19,554 bases of DNA from positions 1 to 19,554 of the forward strand of contig JAISAF010000370.1 of assembly GCA_031266855.1 (NCBI GenBank), given 5' to 3'. Source of the DNA: Spirochaetales bacterium (GTDB taxonomy: Bacteria; Spirochaetota; Spirochaetia; DTKZ01). Below are positions 1 to 5,874 of the stretch, piece by piece (within the stretch, counting starts at the first letter, position 1; every line of letters begins with the position of its first letter). Under the pieces are notes generated by a model. The model had not been told where the DNA came from, made no database searches, and was given only the letters and a program-made list of their open reading frames with translations. A program made the translations under genes and the position numbers.

Positions 1-783
1 TTCAGCGGCAACAGCCTGCGGGAGATCGTCCTTCCCCCGTATACAGGCGCGGTGGGGGATCGGGCCTTTGCCGGGAACCGGATTACACGCCTGACAATCG
101 GCGCTGATGTGGATATTGGCGAAAACGCGTTTGACTATGGCTTCAGGGCGCTATACGAATCCTTGGGCAGGAACGCGGGAGTCTATGTGTGCATGATTGG
201 CCGCTGGTACCCGGAGAGCGAATGGCTTGAAACCGCGGCGTTCTGGGACGCCTCGTCCGCCGTACCGGGTTTCCAGGGGAGGGATTTCGGTATCTATCAG
301 CTAGGGGACACCGGCCCGGCGGGAGGGATAGTTTTTTATGACAGCGGGGATTTTTCGGGCGACTGGCGGTATCTGGAAGCCGCGCCAAAGGATCTGGACG
401 AAGAGTTCATGTGGAGTGGGTACACCTTCATTGCTGGCACGAAGGTAACTGGACTCAGAACAGGGCTGGGAGAGGGAAAATTTAATACGGAAAGAATTGC
501 CGCTACTTTCGGAAATCGCGCTGCTGCGGCGGCGCCGGCCTGTGCGGGGTACCGTGCGGGGGGATCCGCTGACTGGTTCCTGCCAAGCAGGGACGAACTT
601 GATTTAATGTACAGGAATCTGAAACAGAAGGGGCTGGGGAATTTTCAGGACCTCTGGTACTGGTCCTCATCCGCGGCGAACAATGACTATGAGGCCTGGG
701 ACCAGAATTTCGCGGACGGCCGGCAGTACGGACACGAGGATACACGCAGGGCATACCGCGTCCGCGCGGTACGGGCATTTTAG
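1..783 (+). CDS. BspA-type LRR / DUF1566-domain surface-type protein, 5' end outside window
   Basis: The reading frame is open from base 1 to the TAG at 781-783, so only the last 260 codons are present. A GTG at 52 is in frame, but the residues before it (FSGNSLREIVLPP) already read as a leucine-rich repeat of the BspA/LRR_5 type, so I treat the gene as running in from the left. The second repeat (AFAGNRITRLTIGADV) follows. From about residue 100 the pattern GDTGPAGGIVFYD, then WRYLEAAP, WFLPSRDELDLMYRNL, WSSS and the terminal VRAVRAF match the DUF1566 (Lcl C-terminal) domain, a C-type-lectin-like fold frequent in treponemal surface proteins. No signal peptide can be seen because the N-terminus is missing. 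Function is unknown; adhesion or ligand display is the usual guess for this architecture. It is separated from the ribosomal genes by about 630 bases and is probably unrelated to them. Confidence 0.8.
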   Translation, partial: FSGNSLREIVLPPYTGAVGDRAFAGNRITRLTIGADVDIGENAFDYGFRALYESLGRNAGVYVCMIGRWYPESEWLETAAFWDASSAVPGFQGRDFGIYQLGDTGPAGGIVFYDSGDFSGDWRYLEAAPKDLDEEFMWSGYTFIAGTKVTGLRTGLGEGKFNTERIAATFGNRAAAAAPACAGYRAGGSADWFLPSRDELDLMYRNLKQKGLGNFQDLWYWSSSAANNDYEAWDQNFADGRQYGHEDTRRAYRVRAVRAF

Positions 784-1062
784 CGGCCTTTCGCCTTGTT
801 TCCTTCCGTTCCGGGGAATTTTGTGCCTGACGCCTTTTTCCCCTTCGTTATAATTCGACACAGTACGAGTGTTTACCACTCCCTCCCTTTTACCAAGCTA
901 TATCAATATATAGCATACAAAAGTAAAAACTATCAAGCGGTATATGCAATAGAACAGCGCGCGCTGTGAACTGAAACGGGTTTGCTCCGTACGCGGCTCT
1001 CGGGTTTCAGGCAATCCTGTACGGGGGAATACGAGGCGGAATCGTGTACACAATTTTGCTGT

Positions 1063-1092
1063 CCGCCACCACCGCTACTGCGTGGTGGGCGG
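1063..1092. repeat. imperfect palindrome
   Basis: CCGCCACCAC (1063-1072) can pair with the segment 1082-1092 if one G (1087) bulges out, leaving a 9-base loop. The same CCGCCACCAC word recurs near 19506 at the far end of the window, so it may be part of the dispersed repeat family. No function is visible. Confidence 0.5.
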
Positions 1093-1105
1093 TCTGGAAT
1101 GAGGG

Positions 1106-1134
1106 GCACGGAATTGCCGGTGGCAATTCCGTGC
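1106..1134. repeat. perfect 13-bp stem-loop, loop GGT
   Basis: GCACGGAATTGCC (1106-1118) is the exact reverse complement of 1122-1134, with a three-base loop. No T-run follows on either side, so it is not an intrinsic terminator. Its inner arm GGAATTGCC also forms the core of the imperfect palindrome at 19376-19406. It is likely another member of the hairpin family found at both ends of the window. Confidence 0.8.
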
Positions 1135-1209
1135 GTATAAGTAACGCCCGTAATTCTCTTCCTTGTTTCGACTTCGCGGTTAAAAAATTCCGTGGGGCAG
1201 GTTTCAGGC

Positions 1210-1313
1210 CGCGCCAGGGATCGGAGGGGCGCGGAGCGGCCGCGCGTCCCGCGCGGCGGAACCCCCGCAGAGCCCGGTTTCCGCCGTCCTTAAGGGACGG
1301 CGGAAAGGCGCCC
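1210..1313 (+). repeat. two-palindrome repeat element, diverged copy (copy 3)
   Basis: This is a diverged third copy of the element at 17919-18027 and 19229-19340. It starts with CGCGCCAGGGAT (11 of 12 bases as in copy 1). Palindrome 1 is at 1239-1257 (GCCGCGCG pairs with CGCGCGGC, loop TCC). The anchor AGCCCGG follows directly before palindrome 2 at 1278-1306 (TTTCCGCCGTCC pairs with GGACGGCGGAAA, loop TTAAG), and GCGCCC closes the element. Anchors and palindromes occur in the same order and at nearly the same distances as in the other copies, but both stems have entirely different sequences. It ends about 30 bases before the rpsL -35 box. Confidence 0.6.
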
Positions 1314-1343
1314 AAATTCTTTTAAAAAACCGCGTAAACCCTC

Positions 1344-1372
1344 TTGACAATTTTCGCGCGCCTGGGTATGCT
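1344..1372 (+). promoter_or_regulatory. sigma-70-type promoter for rpsL-rpsG
   Basis: A perfect -35 box TTGACA (1344-1349) and a -10 box TATGCT (1367-1372) are separated by 17 bases. The A/T-rich stretch at about 1314-1330 could act as an UP element. Transcription should start near 1379, giving a short leader of about 37 bases before rpsL. This is one of the two best promoters in the window, which fits a highly expressed ribosomal operon. Confidence 0.85.
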
Positions 1373-1415
1373 CCTTCATTACTTAATTGCTTTTTGAGGA
1401 GATTGTTTACAGAAT

Positions 1416-1790
1416 ATGCCAACGATCAATCAGTTGATCCGTACAGGCCGGCAGAGTTCGCATTCAAAGACCAAATCGCCGGCGCTGATGAATTGCCCGC
1501 AGAAGCGCGGGGTGTGTACAAGGGTTATGACGATAACTCCGAAAAAGCCGAATTCGGCTTTGCGGAAGGTGGCGCGTGTGCGTTTAACGAATGGTATGGA
1601 AGTAACGGCGTATATTCCGGGTATCGGGCATAATTTGCAGGAGCATTCTGTTGTGCTTATCCGGGGGGGACGTGTGAAGGACCTGCCTGGTGTGCGTTAC
1701 CATATTATCCGCGGGACGAAGGATACCCTTGGGGTGGAAGACCGCAAGAAGAGCCGCTCGAAGTATGGTTCGAAAAAGCCGAAGGCGTAG
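1416..1790 (+). CDS. rpsL: 30S ribosomal protein S12
   Basis: S12 is a small-subunit protein at the decoding centre that helps monitor codon-anticodon pairing. The 124-residue product has the usual length. The conserved segments TPKKPNSALRK (41-51) and RGGRVKDLPGVRYH (83-96) are present. Lys43 and Lys88, where changes give streptomycin resistance in other bacteria, have the sensitive-type residue. Asp89, the residue methylthiolated by RimO in E. coli, is also present. GAGGAG at 1396-1401 is the likely ribosome-binding site, with a rather long spacing to the ATG. It is the first gene after the promoter at 1344 and is followed 12 bases later by rpsG, the standard pairing of the str operon. A second open frame covering part of the gene is a shadow. 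Confidence 0.99.
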   Translation: MPTINQLIRTGRQSSHSKTKSPALMNCPQKRGVCTRVMTITPKKPNSALRKVARVRLTNGMEVTAYIPGIGHNLQEHSVVLIRGGRVKDLPGVRYHIIRGTKDTLGVEDRKKSRSKYGSKKPKA

Positions 1791-1802
1791 GAAGGTAGAG
1801 AT

Positions 1803-2273
1803 ATGCCCAGACGAAAAATAGTTGCGAAACGGGAGGCCCTGCCGGATTCCCGGTATAATAATCTGGTTGTTTCCAGGTTTATTACCCGTATGATGCTGGA
1901 TGGCAAGAAGTCTATCAGCGCGGCGATTCTGTATGGCGCTATTGATTTCCTGAAGGGGAAGTCGGATAAAACGGAGCTTGATGTTTTTCTTCAGGCTCTT
2001 GAAAACGTTAAGCCTGTTGTCGAGGTAAAATCGCGGCGGGTCGGCGGCGCCACGTATCAGGTGCCGGTGGAGATTCGCGAGTCGCGGCGCGAGGCGCTGG
2101 CTATGCGCTGGCTGATTTCCGCGGCGCGGTCCCGCAGCGGGAAGTCCCTGAGCCAGAAACTTGGGGCGGAGATCCTTGACGCGTGTAACAGTACGGGGAC
2201 CGCTTTTAAGAAAAAAGAGGATACGCACAAAATGGCGGAGGCGAACAAGGCTTTTTCGCATTTCCGGTGGTAA
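1803..2273 (+). CDS. rpsG: 30S ribosomal protein S7
   Basis: S7 binds 16S rRNA early in assembly of the small-subunit head and lies near the exit-site tRNA. The 156-residue protein is of typical bacterial length. Recognisable segments are PRRK at the start, LDGKKS (32-37), VGGATYQVP (80-88) and HKMAEANKAF (142-151). An AGGTAGAG stretch just upstream serves as ribosome-binding site. It is co-transcribed with rpsL. In the classical str operon fusA would follow; here the coding strand is instead empty for 438 bases before tuf, with a new promoter 45 bases after the stop codon. Confidence 0.99.
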   Translation: MPRRKIVAKREALPDSRYNNLVVSRFITRMMLDGKKSISAAILYGAIDFLKGKSDKTELDVFLQALENVKPVVEVKSRRVGGATYQVPVEIRESRREALAMRWLISAARSRSGKSLSQKLGAEILDACNSTGTAFKKKEDTHKMAEANKAFSHFRW

Positions 2274-2317
2274 TCCTGGTATTGTAGAAATATTTTTGGA
2301 AATTTAGCGGCAGGCTC

Positions 2318-2346
2318 TTGACTGGTTTGCTGCTTTGTGTTATAGT
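2318..2346 (+). promoter_or_regulatory. sigma-70-type promoter for tuf and the S10-spc-alpha block
   Basis: TTGACT (2318-2323) and TATAGT (2341-2346) are separated by exactly 17 bases, and each differs from consensus at one position. Transcription would start near 2353. It lies just after rpsG and is the only convincing promoter I see for the roughly 15 kb of genes that follow. Confidence 0.85.
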
Positions 2347-2352
2347 CACGCC

Positions 2353-2486
2353 ACTATCATCCTTAAAGTTGCTGCGGCGGCTTGAAGTAGTGGGTTTCTG
2401 TGAAACCCGGTTCATGGAACCGGCGTTATTCCAGAGGCGGTGTTGATGAAAAGGATGGCTTGAACAGATCCTCTGGAGATTTTTTC
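2353..2486 (+). ncRNA. structured tuf leader RNA / possible attenuator
   Basis: Starting from the predicted transcript start, two tandem hairpins occur: GGGTTTC/GAAACCC (2392-2408, loop TGT) and CCGGTTC/GAACCGG (2407-2423, loop ATG), which share two bases. CCAGAGG (2431-2437) can then pair with CCTCTGG (2470-2476), followed by six Ts at 2480-2485, as in an intrinsic terminator with a large loop. AAGGATG (2451-2457) can pair with CATCCTT at the very 5' end (2358-2364). Alternatively, its AGGAT part can pair with ATCCT (2468-2472), which would disrupt the terminator stem. Mutually exclusive pairings of this kind suggest attenuation. I found no signature of SRP RNA, tmRNA, RNase P, T-box or a riboswitch class I know. 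It may be a leader or a free small RNA. Confidence 0.5.
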
Positions 2487-2711
2487 TTCAAGATCTTGCG
2501 GGCGTTTTTTTAACGCGCGTTGTTCTCTCCCCCTTTCTGACAGACGGCCGTAGAGCCGTTTTCCGCGTTATGTCCTGGATGGTTATTAAATTAAAGCTTT
2601 CCGCCGTTGTGGAGGGCTTTGTAGGGATGTCCTGTGTTTTCGTAGAAGGCGCGGGAGGGTTAAAAACGAATATATTTGCCTTAAAACAGGGTAAAGGGTA
2701 AGGAGGCGCAA

Positions 2712-3908
2712 ATGGCCAAGGAAAAATTTGATAGGACGAAACCGCATATTAACGTAGGTACTATTGGACACGTCGATCACGGCAAGACGACGCTCACTTC
2801 GGCGATTACGATGGTTTGCCACAAGCTGTATGGCGAGGGTAACAAGGTTCTGAAATTCGAGGATATTGATAACGCGCCGGAAGAAAAAGAGCGCGGTATT
2901 ACTATTAATACCCGGCATGTGGAGTATCAGACTCCCAACCGCCATTATGCGCATGTTGACTGTCCGGGACACGCGGACTACATCAAGAACATGATTACGG
3001 GCGCGGCGCAGATGGACGGGGCTGTTATCGTTGTGGCGGCTACGGATGGCCCGATGGCCCAGACGAAGGAGCATATTCTTCTGGCCCGTCAGGTAGGTGT
3101 GCCGGCGCTGATTGTTTTTATCAATAAGACCGACGCGGTTGACGATCCTGATCTTATCGATATTGTCGAGGAGGAGATGCGGGATCTTCTGACTTTCTAC
3201 AATTTTCCGGGAAAGGAGATTCCTATTATCCGCGGCGCGGCGTTTCCTGCTATGGAGAATCCTGACGATCCTGAGAAGACCAAGTGTATTGTGGATCTTC
3301 TGAAGGCTATGGACGAATATTTTCCGTTGCCCGAGCGCGCTATTGATAAGCCTTTCCTGATGCCGATTGAGGATGTGTTTTCCATTCCGGGGCGCGGTAC
3401 GGTGGTTACGGGCCGTGTGGAGCGCGGTATTGTCAAGGTGAATGAGGAAGTTGAAATCGTCGGTATTAAGGAAACCCGGAAGACTGTTGTAACGGGCGTT
3501 GAAATGTTCAATAAGCTGCTTGATGAGGGGCGGGCCGGTGATAATATCGGAACTCTTCTTCGGGGTATAGACAAGAAAGAGGTGGAGCGCGGGCAGGTTC
3601 TCGCAAAGCCGGGTTCCATTAAACCGTTTAAGAAGTTCAAGGCGGCTATTTATGTTCTTTCCAAGGAAGAGGGCGGGCGTCACAAGCCTTTCTTCCCGGG
3701 ATACCGGCCGCAGTTCTATTTCAGGACAACTGATATTACCGGGACGGTGGAGCTTGCTGAGGACAAGAAGATGGTTATGCCTGGCGATAATACTGAGATA
3801 ACGGTCGAACTGATTCACCCGATTGCCATGGAGAAGGGTTTGCGCCTTGCTATCCGCGAGGGCGGACATACCGTAGCTTCCGGCCAGGTTATCGAAATCA
3901 TCGAATAA
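2712..3908 (+). CDS. tuf: translation elongation factor Tu
   Basis: EF-Tu is the GTPase that delivers aminoacyl-tRNA to the ribosome. The 398-residue protein has the full three-domain length. GTP-binding motifs are G1 GHVDHGKT (19-26), G2 RGITI (61-65), G3 DCPGH (83-87, with catalytic His87) and G4 NKTD (138-141; more often NKVD or NKCD, but within the NKxD rule). Domains 2 and 3 follow, with the usual GRGTVVTGR and PGDNTEI segments. The stretch around residues 170-205 (between FPGKE and LPER) and the proline in SIPGRG depart from common proteobacterial sequence, in keeping with a spirochaete. The gene has its own promoter and long leader, and is followed by a strong hairpin-T-run before rpsJ, so it can be expressed above the genes downstream. 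The ribosome-binding site AGGAGG lies 5 bases before the ATG. Confidence 0.99.
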   Translation: MAKEKFDRTKPHINVGTIGHVDHGKTTLTSAITMVCHKLYGEGNKVLKFEDIDNAPEEKERGITINTRHVEYQTPNRHYAHVDCPGHADYIKNMITGAAQMDGAVIVVAATDGPMAQTKEHILLARQVGVPALIVFINKTDAVDDPDLIDIVEEEMRDLLTFYNFPGKEIPIIRGAAFPAMENPDDPEKTKCIVDLLKAMDEYFPLPERAIDKPFLMPIEDVFSIPGRGTVVTGRVERGIVKVNEEVEIVGIKETRKTVVTGVEMFNKLLDEGRAGDNIGTLLRGIDKKEVERGQVLAKPGSIKPFKKFKAAIYVLSKEEGGRHKPFFPGYRPQFYFRTTDITGTVELAEDKKMVMPGDNTEITVELIHPIAMEKGLRLAIREGGHTVASGQVIEIIE

Positions 3909-3933
3909 TTTGTGTGGAAAGCCCTTGCCGGCT

Positions 3934-3964
3934 CCCCGCGGGGGCCGCGGGGTTTCTTTTTTTG
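3934..3964 (+). terminator. intrinsic terminator/attenuator between tuf and rpsJ
   Basis: CCCCGCGG (3934-3941) pairs perfectly with CCGCGGGG (3945-3952) over a GGG loop and is followed at once by a T-rich tract (3953-3966). The rpsJ ribosome-binding site GGAGGAAGG begins directly after the tract. No promoter is seen between this hairpin and rpsJ, so it must be partly read through. That would make it a device lowering S10-operon transcription relative to tuf. Confidence 0.85.
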
Positions 3965-3976
3965 TTTGGAGGAAGG

Positions 3977-4285
3977 ATGGCTAAGGATAGAATTCGGGTA
4001 AGGCTCAGAGGCTTTGATGTTGAATTGATTGACCAGAGCGCAAAGTCTATTGTGCAGACGGTGCAAAAATCCGGAGCACAGGTTTCCGGCCCGATCCCGT
4101 TGCCAACCAGGGTTAATAAGTTTACCGTTTTGCGTTCGCCCCATGTGAATAAAAAGTCGCGGGAACAGTTTGAGATGCGGACGCACAAACGCCTTATCGA
4201 TATTATCGAGCCCACTTCGGCGGTTATGGACGCTCTTATGAAACTTGAGCTTCCTGCGGGCGTGGATGTGGAGATAAAGCAGTAG
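3977..4285 (+). CDS. rpsJ: 30S ribosomal protein S10
   Basis: S10 is a protein of the small-subunit head; in E. coli it also acts as NusE in transcription antitermination. I start at the ATG of MAKDRIRVRLRGF because GGAGGAAGG lies just before it. An upstream in-frame GTG at 3914 would translate the terminator hairpin and gives unrelated residues. The product has 102 residues, the normal length. The characteristic segments GPIPLPT (38-44) and SPHVNKKSREQFE (54-66) are intact. It heads the classical S10 gene order (rpsJ rplC rplD rplW rplB). Confidence 0.98.
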   Translation: MAKDRIRVRLRGFDVELIDQSAKSIVQTVQKSGAQVSGPIPLPTRVNKFTVLRSPHVNKKSREQFEMRTHKRLIDIIEPTSAVMDALMKLELPAGVDVEIKQ

Positions 4286-4294
4286 AGGTTCAGA

Positions 4295-4921
4295 ATGATT
4301 GGGCTTATCGGAAAGAAGGTCGGAATGACGCAGGTGTTCGACGAGAAGGGGATTCTTACGCCGGTTACGGTTATCAGAGTCGAGCCGAACACCGTTGTCG
4401 CTGAACGAACCAAAGAAAAGTGCGGTTACAGCGCTGTTGTTCTTGGCGCGGAAGATGTCAGGGAGAACAGGATTTCAAAGCCGTATCTTGGACAGTTTAA
4501 GGGCGATATCGCGCCGAAAAGATATCTGGTGGAAATCGCCGATTTTGATCATGAATGTGTCCGCGGCGATGTGCTGAGTCTTGATGTGTTTGAGGGCTGC
4601 CGGTATGTTGATGTCCGGGGAAAAAGCAAGGGGAAGGGATTCCAGGGTGTTGTAAAGCGTTACGGCTTCGGAGGAGGCCGGGCGACGCATGGTTCCAAGT
4701 TCCACCGCGCTCCGGGTTCAACGGGTCAGAATACGTATCCTGGGCATGTTTTCAAGAACACGAAGATGCCGGGGCGTATGGGCGGCGAAAGGGTTACGAT
4801 TCAGAATCTGGAGATTGTCAGGATTGACAAAGAGAAGCAGGTTCTCCTTGTTAAAGGCGCTGTTCCTGGGTCAAAGGACGGAATGGTGGTGGTAACGTAT
4901 TCCCGGAAGAAAGAGATGTAG
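4295..4921 (+). CDS. rplC: 50S ribosomal protein L3
   Basis: L3 is a primary assembly protein of the large subunit whose long loop reaches towards the peptidyl transferase centre. The 208-residue length is typical. The N-terminal GLIGKKVGMTQVF (3-15) is diagnostic. The loop segment from GKGFQGVVKRYGF (113-125) through GSTGQ (141-145) to FKNTKMPGRMGG is well conserved; Gln145 corresponds to the glutamine methylated by PrmB in E. coli. It lies 9 bases after rpsJ and is followed closely by rplD. Confidence 0.98.
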   Translation: MIGLIGKKVGMTQVFDEKGILTPVTVIRVEPNTVVAERTKEKCGYSAVVLGAEDVRENRISKPYLGQFKGDIAPKRYLVEIADFDHECVRGDVLSLDVFEGCRYVDVRGKSKGKGFQGVVKRYGFGGGRATHGSKFHRAPGSTGQNTYPGHVFKNTKMPGRMGGERVTIQNLEIVRIDKEKQVLLVKGAVPGSKDGMVVVTYSRKKEM

Positions 4922-4930
4922 GGGACTGTG

Positions 4931-5575
4931 ATGGAAAAGAAAGTCTTTTCAATACAAGGTGTGGAGCTGAAAACCCTGACTCTTGCCGACGGGGTTTTTA
5001 ACCGCGAGGTAAACGAGGGGGCTATTTACTATGCCATTTGTAACGAGCTTGCTAACTGCCGCACGGGTACGGCGAGTACAAAAACCCGTGCGGAGGTAAA
5101 GGGATCGAGCAGGAAGCCCTGGAAACAGAAGGGAACGGGCCGAGCCCGCGCGGGGCGGCGGAGGTCTCCTGTGTGGGTGGGCGGCGGTGTTGTTTTTGGG
5201 CCGAGGCCACGGGATTATTCGTATGCTGTTCCCAAAAAACTTAAGCAGCTTGCGATGAAGTCCATTCTGAGTCTGAAGGCAAAAGAAGACCGGCTGAAGA
5301 TCGTGGAGGATTTTTCTATTGCTTCAGGCAAAACGAAGGAACTTGTGGCTATTTTGAAGCAGCTTTCCTGTAATGAGAGGACGGTCATCGTTTTGAAGGA
5401 TAACGACCAGATGATTAAGCGGGCGGGGGCTAATCTGCCGCTGGTCAGGTTTTTGTCCTATAACCGTTTGCGGGCGCATGATCTTTTTTATGGCAGAAGT
5501 ATTCTTATGCTTGAATCGGCCGCGACGCAGTTGAATGAGTTTTACAGTGATAAAAAGGCGGAGGCGCCCGTATGA
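4931..5575 (+). CDS. rplD: 50S ribosomal protein L4
   Basis: L4 lines the upper polypeptide exit tunnel; in E. coli it also represses its own S10 operon. A GTG at 4928 lies directly before the ATG at 4931. I prefer the ATG because AGGGG (4920-4924) is then 6 bases away instead of 3. This gives 214 residues, slightly longer than E. coli L4. The tunnel loop KPWKQKGTGRARAG (62-75) and the following GGGVVFGPRPRDY (84-96) are clear. The E. coli-type S10 leader that L4 binds is not evident here, so autoregulation by L4 cannot be assumed. Its last bases overlap the rplW start (ATGA). Confidence 0.97.
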   Translation: MEKKVFSIQGVELKTLTLADGVFNREVNEGAIYYAICNELANCRTGTASTKTRAEVKGSSRKPWKQKGTGRARAGRRRSPVWVGGGVVFGPRPRDYSYAVPKKLKQLAMKSILSLKAKEDRLKIVEDFSIASGKTKELVAILKQLSCNERTVIVLKDNDQMIKRAGANLPLVRFLSYNRLRAHDLFYGRSILMLESAATQLNEFYSDKKAEAPV

Positions 5576-5862
5576 TGAGAACAAGCGAAGATATTATCAT
5601 CGCCCCGGTGCTGACGGAAAAAAGCAATGTCCTGCGGGAAGCGGGTAAGTACGTTTTTAGGGTTGATGCACGGGCGAACAAGATGCAGATTTGCGGGGCT
5701 GTGCGCAGGCTTTTTGATGTTCATCCCGTTGCCTGTGGCATTATTAATGTAAGCAGGAAGCCTAAACGGAACAGAAACCGCGCGGGTTTTACTTCATCGT
5801 GGAAAAAGGCGGTTGTTACGCTTGCAAAGGGCGAGAAGATCGCTGTCTTTGAGGGCGCGTAG
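5572..5862 (+). CDS. rplW: 50S ribosomal protein L23
   Basis: L23 sits at the exit of the polypeptide tunnel and is a docking site for trigger factor and signal recognition particle. The product is 96 residues, normal for bacteria. The start MMRTSEDIIIAPVLTEKS and the central YVFRVDARANKMQI are typical. The first ATG overlaps the rplD stop by 4 bases and has GGAGG 7 bases upstream; the second ATG (5575) is possible but less well spaced. The overlap suggests translational coupling to rplD. Confidence 0.97.
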   Translation: MMRTSEDIIIAPVLTEKSNVLREAGKYVFRVDARANKMQICGAVRRLFDVHPVACGIINVSRKPKRNRNRAGFTSSWKKAVVTLAKGEKIAVFEGA

Positions 5863-5874
5863 GAGGGAGAGTCT

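Larger units (their letters stand above)
784..1343. other. gene-free region with stem-loops upstream of rpsL
   Basis: No convincing gene lies here; the short open frames run through palindromes and lack ribosome-binding sites. The first part (about 784-950) is plain, with an A/T-rich stretch at about 895-950. Near 971-1010, CTGAAAC and GTTTCAG could pair over a wide loop. From 1051 on there are several palindromes, listed separately, and a GC-rich segment at about 1200-1313. I saw no clear intrinsic terminator for the upstream gene. Bases 1051-1067 resemble 17846-17862, the right arm and flank of a hairpin at the other end of the window, at 15 of 17 positions, suggesting a decayed repeat copy. 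Confidence 0.7.
2274..2711. other. 438-bp gene-free leader region before tuf
   Basis: This gap holds a strong promoter, a run of stem-loops ending in a terminator-like hairpin (2347-2486), and then about 225 bases with only weak structure. In that last part GCGTT/AACGC can pair at 2502-2516 and ACGGC/GCCGT at 2544-2559. No second promoter and no fusA remnant could be seen. AAGGAGG at 2700-2706 is an excellent ribosome-binding site for tuf. The unusual length of about 360 bases between transcription start and tuf suggests a regulated leader. Confidence 0.75.

Noticed and set aside
784..1415. Template repeat or reverse transcriptase of a retroelement downstream of the DUF1566 gene
   Set aside because: No stretch resembling the gene's 3' end and no long open frame occurs there.
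1584..2261. 225-codon minus-strand frame opposite rpsL and rpsG
   Set aside because: It spans two well-supported genes on the other strand and has basic, low-information content typical of shadows.
2353..2486. SRP RNA, tmRNA, RNase P RNA or a known riboswitch
   Set aside because: None of the signature words, such as the GGAAGGAAGCAG region of SRP RNA or the tmRNA ends, is present.
2586..3869. 427-codon open frame on the minus strand opposite tuf
   Set aside because: It mirrors the strongly biased codon use of tuf, has no ribosome-binding site, and its product resembles no family I know. It is a shadow frame.
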